Origin: Methylotenera_A sp040387035
GTDB taxonomy: Bacteria > Pseudomonadota > Gammaproteobacteria > Burkholderiales > Methylophilaceae
Assembly: GCA_040387035.1 (NCBI GenBank)
Contig: JAZKEN010000038.1
Span: forward strand, 1-64,000
Direction of reading: 5' to 3'
Length of the DNA: 64,000 nucleotides
Positions 36,065 to 45,598 of the stretch are shown here, in pieces. Below the pieces are notes generated by a model that saw only the letters and a program-made list of their open reading frames with translations, did no database searches and was not told where the DNA came from. The translations under genes and the position numbers were made by a program. Each line of letters starts with the position of its first letter. Positions within the stretch are counted from its first letter, which is position 1.

Positions 36065-38593
36065 TTGCAGAAATTGCACTGGAAATCAGACTGGCTTTTA
36101 GCCAGTACACTATCACTTGCCTTTTTATTAGCAAGCGGTGGTAGCGTTCTGCAAAGCCTGGAGCGCAAAGCCTATGATTTCGGTGTCAATGCCTCAACGC
36201 GCGATGCTGGCGATAAAATCGCGATTATCGCGATAGATGATGAAAGTATCGCGAATATTGGCCGCTGGCCATGGTCGCGCGATATTCAAGCCAAAATGCT
36301 GGATACATTGGCAGCAGCCAAGCCAAAAGTCATCGGCAATACCATTTTTTTTTTAGAGCCTCAAATCGACCCTGGCCTAGGTTATATCAATAAAATCGCC
36401 GATTTTGTAGCCAACTCTAATATTAGCAATTCAGCACCGCAGCTCAATGCCTTGATACTGGAAGCACAAACGCAGCTAAATACCGATGCGACTTTAGCGG
36501 CCAGCATTAAAGCCGCAAATAATGTAGTGTTGGCTATGCCGTTTGTGATTGGTGAGCCGCTTGGCAACCCAGATGCGCCTTTTCCAGCCTATATTGCCAA
36601 CAATCAATTAAGCCATATTGCTGGTGATGCGCAGGATGGCATGCCGCTTATCCCTGCCAATGCTGCGTTTTTGCCCATACCTGTCATTGCCGAATCTGCA
36701 CTATCCATTGGGCATTTAAATGCCAGCCCGGATATCGATGGCGCGATACGTGCAGAGCCGCTGGTATTAAATTATTACCGCCAATACTACCCATCAGTGG
36801 CTTTGCAGGTTGCGGCTAAATATTTAAATCTATCGACTAGCGATATCGCCTTGCAACTGGATGATAATGGTCATTCGGGCGTGACCCTAGGCAGGTTGAA
36901 AATCGCAACCAATCGCGCTTTGCAGATGAATACCTACTTTTACGCCGGCCAGGCCAATCAACCGGCGTTTAGCATTGATTCATTCTATGACGTTCTCACA
37001 GGCAAGATTTCTGCCGAAAAATATGCAGGCAAGATTGTATTAATCGGTGCAACAGCCAATGGCGTCGGCGATAGTTTCGTGACGCCCATATCCGCTGATA
37101 TGAAGCCGATTGAGACGCTGGCTCATTCTGTTGCCAGTATTTTGAATGAGGACTTTTACATCTCACCCAGCTGGGCCATTTGGGTGGAATTAGCCATCTG
37201 GTTGCTGGTTGCCGCCTATTTGATATTGCTGTTTCCGCGCTTAAAAGCGAGCCATGCGGGTTTGCTTACATTGGGCTTGCTACTGGTTTTGCTTGCCACG
37301 CATTATGTGCTGATGACGCAAAAAGGCTGGTGGTTACAATTGATGATGCCATCGGCGCTGCTGCTGATTGGCCATGCGGCATTAACCACCAAGCGCTACT
37401 TGATGACAGAAAAAGGTAAGGAAAAATCAGATGCGGATTCTGCCGAAAGCAATCGTAATTTAGCGCTGATGTTTCAAAGCCAGGGCCAGCTGGATATGGC
37501 GTTTGACCGATTCAGAAAATGCCCGGTGGATGGCGCTGTGATGGATGGCTTATATAGTTTGGGCCTGGATTTTGAGCGCAAACGCCAATTTAATAAGGCA
37601 GAGGCGGTGTTTAATTATATGGCCAGCTTTGAACCCGATTACAAAGACCTGGCACAACGAATCTCACGTTCCAAGCAAATGGCAGAAACCGTGATATTTG
37701 GCAGCAGTAGCGGGCGCAGCAATGAAAGCACCTTGGTGCTGGGTAATGAAGCGATCGAAAAGCCCATGTTAGGCCGTTATCGCGTTGAAAAGGAGCTGGG
37801 TAAAGGCGCGATGGGTGTGGTGTACTTGGGGCGCGACCCTAAGATTAGCCGCATAGTGGCCATTAAAACCATGGCGCTTTCGAATGCCTTTGATGCGGAT
37901 GAGCTAGCCGATGTAAAAGCGCGCTTCTTTCGGGAGGCGGAAACGGCGGGCCGCCTGAATCACCCCAATATCGTGACCATTTACGATGCGGGCGAAGAGC
38001 ACGACCTGGCCTATATTGCGATGGAGTTTTTAAAAGGCGAAGATTTAATGCCGCACACCAAAGCCGATCATTTGCTGCCGGTTTCGCAAGTGCTAGAAAT
38101 CATGATCAAAGTGGCCGATGCACTAGATTACGCCCATGCCAGCCATGTGGTGCATCGCGATATCAAGCCTGCTAATATCATGGTTGAATTAGATAGCGGC
38201 GCGGTAAAAGTAACCGATTTTGGCATCGCACGTATTACGGATGCCTCTAAAACCAAGACCGGCATAGTGTTAGGCACCCCCAGCTATATGTCGCCAGAGC
38301 AATTGTCGGGTAAAAAAATCGACGGTAGGTCTGATTTGTTTTCATTGGGTGTTACGCTGTATTCTTTATTAACGGGTGAGCTGCCTTTTGCGGCCGATTC
38401 AATGGCGGCGCTGATGTATAAAATCGCCAATGAACCGCATGCGGATATTCGGCAAATCAACCCGGCTTTAACAGAAGATTTGGCGATGCTGGTCAATAAA
38501 TTGCTGGAAAAAAATATGGAAAATCGTTATCAAACGGGCAGGCAAGTGGCAGAGGATTTAAGGAAATGTCTTATCAAGGTTGTTAAAGCATGA
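36065..38593 (+). CDS. CHASE2-domain serine/threonine protein kinase
   Basis: 842 residues from a TTG preceded by GAAAGG. Order: an N-terminal transmembrane helix (about 8-28); an extracytoplasmic CHASE2 sensor (about 30-350; KIAIIAIDDESIANIGRWPW, FAGKIVLIGATANG-like region); three transmembrane helices (about 368-440); a TPR-like linker (about 455-545; NLALMFQSQGQLDMAFDRFR); and a Hanks-type kinase (about 571-842). Kinase motifs are complete: GKGAMGVVYLG, AIKTM, HRDIKPANIM, DFGIARI and PSYMSPEQL. It heads a cassette with PP2C, FHA and HD-GYP genes and is probably an envelope-signal kinase. The PP2C gene overlaps by 4 bases. Confidence 0.9.
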   Translation: MQKLHWKSDWLLASTLSLAFLLASGGSVLQSLERKAYDFGVNASTRDAGDKIAIIAIDDESIANIGRWPWSRDIQAKMLDTLAAAKPKVIGNTIFFLEPQIDPGLGYINKIADFVANSNISNSAPQLNALILEAQTQLNTDATLAASIKAANNVVLAMPFVIGEPLGNPDAPFPAYIANNQLSHIAGDAQDGMPLIPANAAFLPIPVIAESALSIGHLNASPDIDGAIRAEPLVLNYYRQYYPSVALQVAAKYLNLSTSDIALQLDDNGHSGVTLGRLKIATNRALQMNTYFYAGQANQPAFSIDSFYDVLTGKISAEKYAGKIVLIGATANGVGDSFVTPISADMKPIETLAHSVASILNEDFYISPSWAIWVELAIWLLVAAYLILLFPRLKASHAGLLTLGLLLVLLATHYVLMTQKGWWLQLMMPSALLLIGHAALTTKRYLMTEKGKEKSDADSAESNRNLALMFQSQGQLDMAFDRFRKCPVDGAVMDGLYSLGLDFERKRQFNKAEAVFNYMASFEPDYKDLAQRISRSKQMAETVIFGSSSGRSNESTLVLGNEAIEKPMLGRYRVEKELGKGAMGVVYLGRDPKISRIVAIKTMALSNAFDADELADVKARFFREAETAGRLNHPNIVTIYDAGEEHDLAYIAMEFLKGEDLMPHTKADHLLPVSQVLEIMIKVADALDYAHASHVVHRDIKPANIMVELDSGAVKVTDFGIARITDASKTKTGIVLGTPSYMSPEQLSGKKIDGRSDLFSLGVTLYSLLTGELPFAADSMAALMYKIANEPHADIRQINPALTEDLAMLVNKLLEKNMENRYQTGRQVAEDLRKCLIKVVKA

Positions 38594-39420
38594 ACGTAGA
38601 AGAGGCGATTAGTGTGGCCCGGTTAACAGACGTGGGCTTGCATCGCGATCATAATGAAGATGCAGTCGCCAGTGATTTATCCATAGGCTTGCTGGTGCTT
38701 GCAGATGGTATGGGTGGCTACAAGGCAGGCGAGGTGGCCAGTGAAATTGCGGTACTTACCTTAACCGCAGAAATCACCGATGCCATGCGGCGCAAGACTG
38801 CACCGCGGTTTTTGCCTGGCTTGCTGCCAGAGGCGCAAATGCTGATACACGCCGTGGAGCGTGCAAATGCGACTATTTACCAAATATCGCAAGAGCAGCC
38901 GCAGTGTGCTGGCATGGGCACCACCTTGGTTGTGGGTATTTTTACGGATAATAAGTTGGTGGTAGGGCATATTGGTGATTCACGCATGTACCGTTTGCGC
39001 AATCTATCATTTACGCAACTCACCGAAGACCACTCGCTATTGCAAGAGCAATTAAACGCTGGCTTAATTACTCCGCAGCAAGCAAAAGTGTCTTTGAATA
39101 AAAACCTGGTCACGCGCGCCCTGGGCATTGATGAAGAAGTGGATTTAGAAGTGCAGGAGTTCGCGGTAGAAGTGGATGATGTTTATTTGTTATGCTCCGA
39201 TGGCCTAACGGACTTGGTAGAAGACGATATGATCAGCCAGATACTGATTGACGCAAATGGCGATATAGAGCTTGCCGCCACGCGTCTGGTGCGTACTGCC
39301 AATGAGCACGGCGGCAAGGATAATATTTCCGTGGTGATTGCTGTCGTGAACAAACCATTTGTGTTGGAAGGCGGTTGGGTGAAGAGTCTATTTACTAAAA
39401 CAAAAAAATCAAAACAGTAA
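38590..39420 (+). CDS. PP2C-family serine/threonine phosphatase
   Basis: 276 residues, soluble. Metal-binding Asp residues are in TDVGLHRDHNEDAV, LVLADGMGGYKAGEVA, CSDGLTDLVEDD and EHGGKDNISVVI, all as in bacterial PP2C/Stp1 enzymes. The C-terminal 25 residues are basic and lie outside the domain. Its ATG overlaps the kinase stop (ATGA), so kinase and phosphatase are made together, which suggests reversal of the same phosphorylations. Confidence 0.93.
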   Translation: MNVEEAISVARLTDVGLHRDHNEDAVASDLSIGLLVLADGMGGYKAGEVASEIAVLTLTAEITDAMRRKTAPRFLPGLLPEAQMLIHAVERANATIYQISQEQPQCAGMGTTLVVGIFTDNKLVVGHIGDSRMYRLRNLSFTQLTEDHSLLQEQLNAGLITPQQAKVSLNKNLVTRALGIDEEVDLEVQEFAVEVDDVYLLCSDGLTDLVEDDMISQILIDANGDIELAATRLVRTANEHGGKDNISVVIAVVNKPFVLEGGWVKSLFTKTKKSKQ

Positions 39421-39514
39421 ATTTTTGTAAAGTACATTAAAATGTTGTGCGCATGCTAACTTTAAGAAAATCTTGTTAGACACTATTTTAGTTAGTTAAT
39501 ATTTGAGGGTCATT

Positions 39515-40270
39515 ATGGCAAAGTTACATTTTTTATTAGATGGCAACCCGATGGGTGAATTTGAGCTAGACAAAGAACGCATGACGATAGGGCGCAGGCC
39601 AAGCAACCAGATCCATATTGACAACCTGGCTGTCAGCGGCGTGCATGCCGTGATTGTGACCATTGGCAATGACTCTTTCCTGGAAGATTTAAACAGCACC
39701 AACGGCACCATGGTTAATGGCAAAGTCATTAAAAAACATGTGTTGCAACATCAAGATGTGATCGAGTTTGGTAAGTACCAGCTTAAATACCTAAATGAAA
39801 ACCATACTTCTATGGCAGGCGATGGTTTTGAAAAAACCATGATGATTCTGCCTAAACAAGAGCCTGTAACCGCTCAGAAATCGGCGCAATCACAAACGGA
39901 TGAGGCTGAAACAGCCGCAAATGATGAAGCCCATTTAACAGCAGAAAGTTTGCCGGAAGCGGTGGAAGCCGAAGAAGCGGTAGAAGATGTTGGCCCAGCA
40001 GCCGTTGAAAGTATTGGCCGTCTGCTGGTGATTACCGGCAATAATTCAGGGCGTGAATTGGTGCTTAATAAAACCATGACTACGCTTGGAAAACCCGGAT
40101 CGCAAGTGGCCGTGATTACCAAAAGGCCGCATGGCTACTTTATTACCCATGTTGGCGGCAATAATCATCCTGTGGTCAATGGTTTGCAGATTGGTGTGCA
40201 GGCGCATGCTTTGAATGACCAGGATATTATAGAATTGGCGGGCACTAAAATGGAGTTTCATCTAGCCTAG
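39515..40270 (+). CDS. FHA-domain protein with second, degenerate FHA-like domain
   Basis: About 251 residues from the ATG at 39515 (GAGGGT upstream). The first FHA domain (about 1-95) has the phosphothreonine-binding residues: MTIGRRPSNQIHI, DNLAVSGVHAVIV and LNSTNGTMVNG. An acidic Ala/Glu-rich linker follows (about 110-160). A second FHA-like domain (about 165-250; GRLLVITGNNSGRELVLNKT, then LGKPGSQVAVITKRPHGYF) keeps the fold pattern but lacks the Arg and Ser-x-x-His signature. It is a likely reader of the adjacent kinase. Confidence 0.87.
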   Translation: MAKLHFLLDGNPMGEFELDKERMTIGRRPSNQIHIDNLAVSGVHAVIVTIGNDSFLEDLNSTNGTMVNGKVIKKHVLQHQDVIEFGKYQLKYLNENHTSMAGDGFEKTMMILPKQEPVTAQKSAQSQTDEAETAANDEAHLTAESLPEAVEAEEAVEDVGPAAVESIGRLLVITGNNSGRELVLNKTMTTLGKPGSQVAVITKRPHGYFITHVGGNNHPVVNGLQIGVQAHALNDQDIIELAGTKMEFHLA

Positions 40271-40321
40271 CGCTGGATTGAACCGTACCAGATTCAATGA
40301 TGCTTCTTGACTGCTTAAATT

Positions 40322-41962
40322 ATGTCGCTTGAGTCTATTCAACAAGATGTACTTAATCAGCTGGAACGCCTTAATTCTATTGGCGTAGCCTTATCTGCCG
40401 AGCATGACCATAAGCGCCTGCTGGAAATAATCCTACTGGGTGCCAAAGAGCTGACCAATGCAGACGGCGGTACTTTGTACACTATGACAGAGGACGACCA
40501 TCTAAAGTTTGAAATATTGCGTAACCTGAGTTTAGATATCGCCATGGGCGGCACCACTGGCAAGCCTATCCCTTTTCCGCCTTTGCCTATCTATGCTGAA
40601 GATGGTCAACCCAATTTAACCATGGTGGCGGTATACAGTGCCACCAATGCTAAAACAGTGAATATTCCGGATGCCTATTTAACCGAAGGTTTTGATTTCT
40701 CCGGCACCGCCAAATTTGATGCCAAGATGGGCTACCGCTCACAATCGTTTTTAACGGTTCCGATGATGAACCACGAAAATGAGATTATTGGGGTATTGCA
40801 GTTGATCAATGCAATTGACCCGGTCAGCCAGCAGATTATCCCTTTTTCGCAATCGCACCAGCGCCTGGTAGAGTCATTAGCTTCGCAGGCAGCGGTAGCG
40901 CTTACCAACCAGAGTTTAATCAACGGGCTGAAAAACTTATTCGAATCGTTTATTAAATTAATCGCCGATGCCATTGATGAAAAATCGCCTTATACGGGCG
41001 GCCACTGCCAGCGTGTACCGGAGCTGACTATGATGCTGGCAGAATCCGCGATTAAAACGGATGCTGGCCCGTTTCGCGATTTTACGATGACCGATAAAGA
41101 GGTCTATGAGTTAAAAATCGCCGCTTGGTTACACGATTGCGGCAAGGTAACCACGCCCGAATCGGTAATGGATAAAGCCACCAAGCTAGAAACCACATTT
41201 GACCGCATTCATTTGATTGATCAACGTTTTGAGCTGTTAAAAACCCAGCGCGAAAACGCGCTTTTGCGCACAGCGATGGGCGAATTGCAAGCTGGTAAGC
41301 GGCTGGATAGCAAACCTATCGAGCAAGAGTTATCTCAAATTAAAAACCAGCTGGACGATGACAGAAACTTTATTCGCAACATCAATATTGGCAGCGAATT
41401 TATGAAGCCAGCCGATCAGCAGCGTGTGCGCACTATCGCCAATTACGAATACTTAAGTGATTCGGGTCAATGTGTGAAATTTTTGAGTGATAACGAGGTG
41501 TACAACTTAACCATCGTACGTGGCACACTAACGCCAGAAGAACGCACCGTTATCAATAACCATATTGTGGTGACCGTAAATATGCTGGAAGCGTTGCCGT
41601 ATCCTAAAGATCTACGCCGCGTGCCAGAGTATGCGGGCGGTCATCATGAACGCATGGATGGCAAGGGCTATCCGAAAGGGTTAACGCGTGAGCAAATGTC
41701 CATACCTGCGCGCATGATGGGTGTTGCTGACATCTTTGAGGCGCTTACTTCTAAAGACCGGCCTTACAAAAAAGCAAAAACCTTATCTGAAACACTGCAT
41801 ATTTTGGGCAAAATGAAGTTAGATAACCATATCGACCCTGATATCTTTGATTTATTTATACGCGAAAAAATCTACTTAAAGTATGCAGAGAAATTCCTGG
41901 AATCGGCACAAATCGATGAAGTGGTTGAAGAAAGAATCCCTGGCTACAATAGCTATGCCTAG
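40322..41962 (+). CDS. GAF-HD-GYP domain protein (putative c-di-GMP phosphodiesterase)
   Basis: 546 residues. The N-terminal GAF domain (about 15-200) shows DGGTLYTMTEDDHLKFEI and FLTVPMMNHENEIIGVLQLI. The HD-GYP domain has SPYTGGHCQRVPELTMMLAE, WLHDCGKVTTPESVM (HD at 271-272), and after an unusual insertion of roughly 110 residues the GYP part: GGHHERMDGKGYPKGL (441-456) and VADIFEALTSKDRPYKKA. All expected metal and GYP residues are present. Fifty bases after the FHA gene, so it likely belongs to the same unit. Confidence 0.88.
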   Translation: MSLESIQQDVLNQLERLNSIGVALSAEHDHKRLLEIILLGAKELTNADGGTLYTMTEDDHLKFEILRNLSLDIAMGGTTGKPIPFPPLPIYAEDGQPNLTMVAVYSATNAKTVNIPDAYLTEGFDFSGTAKFDAKMGYRSQSFLTVPMMNHENEIIGVLQLINAIDPVSQQIIPFSQSHQRLVESLASQAAVALTNQSLINGLKNLFESFIKLIADAIDEKSPYTGGHCQRVPELTMMLAESAIKTDAGPFRDFTMTDKEVYELKIAAWLHDCGKVTTPESVMDKATKLETTFDRIHLIDQRFELLKTQRENALLRTAMGELQAGKRLDSKPIEQELSQIKNQLDDDRNFIRNINIGSEFMKPADQQRVRTIANYEYLSDSGQCVKFLSDNEVYNLTIVRGTLTPEERTVINNHIVVTVNMLEALPYPKDLRRVPEYAGGHHERMDGKGYPKGLTREQMSIPARMMGVADIFEALTSKDRPYKKAKTLSETLHILGKMKLDNHIDPDIFDLFIREKIYLKYAEKFLESAQIDEVVEERIPGYNSYA

Positions 41963-42006
41963 GATTTATAGTTATTTAACGCCGTCTGGTTTTAGATAAT
42001 ACCAGT

Positions 42007-42270
42007 TTAGCCAGAATCCTTGGCGGCCCTGATGATTTGGCTTAAATCATCCTGCAAAACCCCATGAAAAAAATCGCCATTTGGTACCAGGCGCACATTA
42101 GGACCAATCTGGCAGAATCCCAAACAAGCACTTTCTTCAACTTGTATGCCTAGATTGTTATGCTGGCATTGTTGCGATATAGCGCTTAATAAAGAATGGC
42201 TGCCGCGTGCCGCACATGAAGGGCTGTTTGGGTTACCGCGATAGTTGGTGCACACTAATAGTTTTTGCAT
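42007..42270 (-). CDS. Thioredoxin-like [2Fe-2S] ferredoxin
   Basis: 87 residues resembling Aquifex-type thioredoxin-like ferredoxins and the NuoE C-terminal fold. The four cluster Cys are in CTNYRGNPNSPSC (C7, C19), then SACLGFC (C49, C53), followed by GPNVRLVPNGDFFHGV. A small soluble electron carrier; partner unknown. It lies 58 bases downstream of the lpxH stop, possibly in one transcript. Confidence 0.82.
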   Translation of the reverse strand: MQKLLVCTNYRGNPNSPSCAARGSHSLLSAISQQCQHNNLGIQVEESACLGFCQIGPNVRLVPNGDFFHGVLQDDLSQIIRAAKDSG

Positions 42271-42328
42271 GGCCGATTTTTAATGTGCATTCAGTTTAAG
42301 GTATGGTAAAAATCGGATTGGCTAGACA

Positions 42329-43063
42329 TCATAGGCTTTGCGATTCGCAGCCTTTGTCATCTAGTTTCAAATAGCTGCCCTGTTCATACCAATCCCCTAG
42401 CACCCAACGTTCGCAAATATGATTGTCTACCAGCACCACATGCTTATCCGGCCTATGTGTGTGGCCATGAATCAATAACGGCGGATAACCATGTTCACGA
42501 AGCATAGACTCTACCGCTTGCTGATTCACATCCATAATCTGCATGTTTTTAAGCGATTTTTCAATCTCGCTTTTCATGCGTATTTGCTCAATGTATGCGA
42601 TGCGCTCATCCAGTGCCTGGCTCAAAAACTGGCTTTGCCAATCAATATTGCGCACCTGGACGCGAAATTGCTGGTAGGCAATATCATCGGTGCAAAGCAT
42701 ATCACCGTGGCTGAGTAAAACGGGTTTGCCATAAAGGTATAGTAAAGTGGGGTCTGGCAGTAGCTTGCCTAAGGTCGCTTGTGCAAAGCCGTCATTCAGC
42801 AAAAAATCGCGATTGCCATGCATAAAGAAAAGCGCCACGCCTTGCCGGCTAAGGCTTTTAAGCGCGGCGATAACGGCTTGCTGATGGCCGGCATCGATAG
42901 CGTCATCGCCAGCCCAGTATTCGAATAAGTCACCTAAGATGTACAGTGCTTCAGCTTTTGTGGCTGTTTCTTGCAAGAAACGAATAAAAGCCTGTGTAAT
43001 ATTGGGCCGCGAATCACACAAATGTAAGTCAGAAATAAACAGGCTGTGAGCACTTTGATGCAT
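42329..43063 (-). CDS. lpxH: UDP-2,3-diacylglucosamine diphosphatase
   Basis: 244 residues of the calcineurin-like phosphoesterase fold. The enzyme hydrolyses UDP-2,3-diacylglucosamine to lipid X, step four of lipid A synthesis, at the inner membrane. The dimetal ligands are in ISDLHLCDSRP, ILGDLFEYWAGDDA, MHGNRDFLL, LSHGDMLCTDD and IHGHTHRPDKH. Full length. It follows the cyclophilin gene ppiB by 42 bases on the minus strand. Confidence 0.95.
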   Translation of the reverse strand: MHQSAHSLFISDLHLCDSRPNITQAFIRFLQETATKAEALYILGDLFEYWAGDDAIDAGHQQAVIAALKSLSRQGVALFFMHGNRDFLLNDGFAQATLGKLLPDPTLLYLYGKPVLLSHGDMLCTDDIAYQQFRVQVRNIDWQSQFLSQALDERIAYIEQIRMKSEIEKSLKNMQIMDVNQQAVESMLREHGYPPLLIHGHTHRPDKHVVLVDNHICERWVLGDWYEQGSYLKLDDKGCESQSL

Positions 43064-43105
43064 AGGATAAGCGCGTCAGTTAAAGCCTGTTTTGCGCCTG
43101 GCTGA

Positions 43106-43597
43106 TTAGCAGACAACAGCGCTTTTAATAATCACCGGCTCTACAGGCACATCTTGGTGGCCTGCTTTGCTGCCGGTTTTAACCGCTTTGATCTTGTCCA
43201 CTACATCCATGCCTTCGACTACCTTGCCGAATACACAGTAACCCCAGCCGCTAGATGTCGGCGCGGTGTGGTTTAAAAAGTCGTTATTGCCAACGTTGAT
43301 AAAAAACTGGCTGCTGGCAGAATCCGGAATAGAAGTACGTGCCATGGCAATGGTATATTTATCATTGGCTAAGCCATTGTTGGCTTCGTTTTTAATTTCG
43401 GCAACGGTACTCTTTTGTTTCATGCTGGTGTCAAAACCACCGCCCTGGATCATAAAGCCATCAATCACGCGATGAAAAATCACATCGCTGTAAAAACCAC
43501 TTTCCACATACTGCAAAAAATTCGCAACCGTAATCGGTGCCTTTTCTGCATTCAGTTCAAGGGTAATGTCGCCAAAATTGGTAGAAAGTTTAACCAC
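43106..43597 (-). CDS. ppiB: Cytoplasmic peptidyl-prolyl cis-trans isomerase (cyclophilin B type)
   Basis: 163 residues without signal peptide. Cyclophilin signatures: NFLQYVESGFYSDVIFHRVI, DGFMIQGGGF (catalytic Arg and Phe), IAMARTSIPDSASSQFFINV and GYCVFGKVVEGMDVVDKI. It assists folding by isomerising prolyl bonds. It is adjacent to a paralogue with a signal peptide (ppiA type), as in many betaproteobacteria. Confidence 0.95.
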   Translation of the reverse strand: MVKLSTNFGDITLELNAEKAPITVANFLQYVESGFYSDVIFHRVIDGFMIQGGGFDTSMKQKSTVAEIKNEANNGLANDKYTIAMARTSIPDSASSQFFINVGNNDFLNHTAPTSSGWGYCVFGKVVEGMDVVDKIKAVKTGSKAGHQDVPVEPVIIKSAVVC

Positions 43598-43661
43598 GGT
43601 AGATCCTTTTAAAAACGAGTAAAATTTGAATAGATTGAAGCTGGCTTGGTTTTAATACCGG

Positions 43662-44288
43662 CTATTTAGCTTCGGGTTTTGCTGCGGACTTTGCTTCCGC
43701 CGAAATGAGTTTTGCACTTTTGATGGTGATGGGTTTAATCGGCACATCAGAATGCCTGCCCATATTGCCGGTCGCGCTTAAGCCGATTTTTTGCACCACA
43801 TCCAGGCCGCTGGTGACTTTACCAAACACGCAATAACCAATCGCTTCCGGATCTGGGTTGGTGTAATTCAGGAACTGGTTGTCACCCAAGTTAACAAAGA
43901 ATTGCGCTGTGGCCGAGTCAGGGTCGGCAGTGCGTGCCATGGCGATAGTGCCCAGCTCATTTAACAGGCCGTTGTTTGATTCGTTGACGATGGGTGCGCG
44001 CGTATTCTTTTCAGATAAATCGCGTTCAAAACCACCGCCTTGAATCATAAAACGGTTAATCACCCGATGAAAAATGGTGTTATCGTAAAAACCGTCTTTT
44101 ACATATTGCACAAAATTGGCCACCGTTTTTGGCGCTTTTTCAGGATACAGCTCTACCGTGAAATTGCCCTGGCTGGTTTGAAACTCTACGCTGGGGGCGG
44201 CTTGCAAACTGCTGGATAATGCTAAAACGATGCTGCTGGTGGCTAAAAACCGGGTAAGTAATTGCATTGCGTTAAACTGCGCCTTCAT
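43662..44288 (-). CDS. ppiA: Periplasmic peptidyl-prolyl cis-trans isomerase (cyclophilin A type)
   Basis: About 208 residues from the ATG at 44288 (GGA upstream), or 201 from an ATG at 44267. A signal peptide is clear (LLTRFLATSSIVLALSSSLQ, cleavage after QAA). Cyclophilin motifs match those of the neighbouring ppiB: FYDNTIFHRVINRFMIQGGG, IAMARTADPDSATAQFFVNL and GYCVFGKVTSGLDVVQKI. The longer open frame upstream runs inside the L,D-transpeptidase gene and is not the start. With the start at 44288 it overlaps that gene by 17 bases. Confidence 0.9.
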   Translation of the reverse strand: MKAQFNAMQLLTRFLATSSIVLALSSSLQAAPSVEFQTSQGNFTVELYPEKAPKTVANFVQYVKDGFYDNTIFHRVINRFMIQGGGFERDLSEKNTRAPIVNESNNGLLNELGTIAMARTADPDSATAQFFVNLGDNQFLNYTNPDPEAIGYCVFGKVTSGLDVVQKIGLSATGNMGRHSDVPIKPITIKSAKLISAEAKSAAKPEAK

Positions 44289-45534
44289 AAATAATTTTCC
44301 ATTGATTGTTTTCATTAATCCAGTATTGGCGCTTGCGCATTTTGTTTTGTAAAGTTTGGCTTCTGAAATCCTGCTCAAAATCTACCACCACAATATTTTC
44401 TTGTGTATTTTTGCTCAAGCTCGGGTAACTGAACATGCTGATGTCGTTGATATTAATGGCTACTTTAGGCTTGTTTGCCTGAATGCTGCGTTTGTAGTCT
44501 GCCCATTTCTGCAAGCTGCCACCATCGTAAAAAAACTGTTGGGAATAATGGCTTAAATATTGATCGGCGTTTTGTGCTGCCCAGTCTTTGCGCCAGTCAT
44601 CAATGGTTTCTGCCAGTGTTTTTTGTTGATCTGATTGAAAGTCCGATTTGTCTTTATCCAGCCATTCAATATTGTCAGAAATAATGACAGGGGTCTTGCC
44701 CGACTGCAAAGCCGGTGCCAACGACTTTAAATCTGGGTTACTAAGTACCACGCAGCCGTCACTTGCACGCGGTGGGCGGCTGTAAGTGTTGGTGGGTGTG
44801 CCATGCAGCCAGATACCAAAGCCATTTTTCTTCTGGTGCTGGTCTAATTCATTTGGGTAATTAAGCGGGTAAGCGCCGTCACCATACATATCCGCTAAAG
44901 GCTGCGTCAGTTTTTTGCCTGCAAAATAGACGCCGATTGGTGTGCGTTTGTCGCCTTGCACTTGCTTGCCTGCGCCGTTCTTGCCAATCGTGACGTAATA
45001 ATCGGCAGCGTACTGCAAATTGCCATCTACATTCCTGTATAGATACAAGCGCGATTTAACGGTATCCACCACGATCACATGCGTTTGTTCGTCGGTAAGC
45101 TTGATCAATAAATTGGGTAACTGGTTGATTTTCTTGTCTGACAAGTAATAATTGATGCGCGTGCGTGCTTCGTCGCGCAAGCCTTCAATCGTTTCATCGT
45201 TTACCTTAGAGCTTTTGCTGTTGGCGCTACCGATTGCTTCGATTGGGCGGCCTTGTGCAGACAGCAAGTCACCACGAATTAAATACGCCAGCTTGAAATT
45301 AGGCGCGGTACGGATAAGCTCGTTTACGGTTGCAAACGCTTGTTTGGTGTTGCCTTGCGTGATTTCTAAAAGACTTTTTACTAACAGGCTTTCAACTAGG
45401 GATTTGCCGAACTTTTGGGCCATCAGTAAATCGGCCATACTGCCGTGATTGACCGCTGTTGCGTTCCACGGCAACAGTACAAAGGCTAAAATAGCGGTAC
45501 TTTTTAATACATTCAATTTCAAGTTAATCCGCAT
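44272..45534 (-). CDS. YkuD-type L,D-transpeptidase with NTF2-like C-terminal domain
   Basis: 420 residues with a signal peptide (LKSTAILAFVLLPWNATA). A TPR-like helical region follows (about 45-130). The YkuD domain (about 150-290) has its catalytic signature: H244 in GIWLHGTPTNTYSRPPRASD and C261 in DGCVVLSNPD. An NTF2-like domain (about 305-418) closes the protein (TIDDWRKDWAAQNADQYLSH, ending QYWINENNQWKIIYEGAV). It probably forms 3-3 cross-links or links proteins to murein. The NTF2 domain is shared with the next gene upstream. Confidence 0.88.
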   Translation of the reverse strand: MRINLKLNVLKSTAILAFVLLPWNATAVNHGSMADLLMAQKFGKSLVESLLVKSLLEITQGNTKQAFATVNELIRTAPNFKLAYLIRGDLLSAQGRPIEAIGSANSKSSKVNDETIEGLRDEARTRINYYLSDKKINQLPNLLIKLTDEQTHVIVVDTVKSRLYLYRNVDGNLQYAADYYVTIGKNGAGKQVQGDKRTPIGVYFAGKKLTQPLADMYGDGAYPLNYPNELDQHQKKNGFGIWLHGTPTNTYSRPPRASDGCVVLSNPDLKSLAPALQSGKTPVIISDNIEWLDKDKSDFQSDQQKTLAETIDDWRKDWAAQNADQYLSHYSQQFFYDGGSLQKWADYKRSIQANKPKVAININDISMFSYPSLSKNTQENIVVVDFEQDFRSQTLQNKMRKRQYWINENNQWKIIYEGAV

Positions 45535-45598
45535 TACCGTTTATGTGTGTCATTGATTCAATCAGTTTGCGATTTACAAATTTGGGGATTTATAAACC

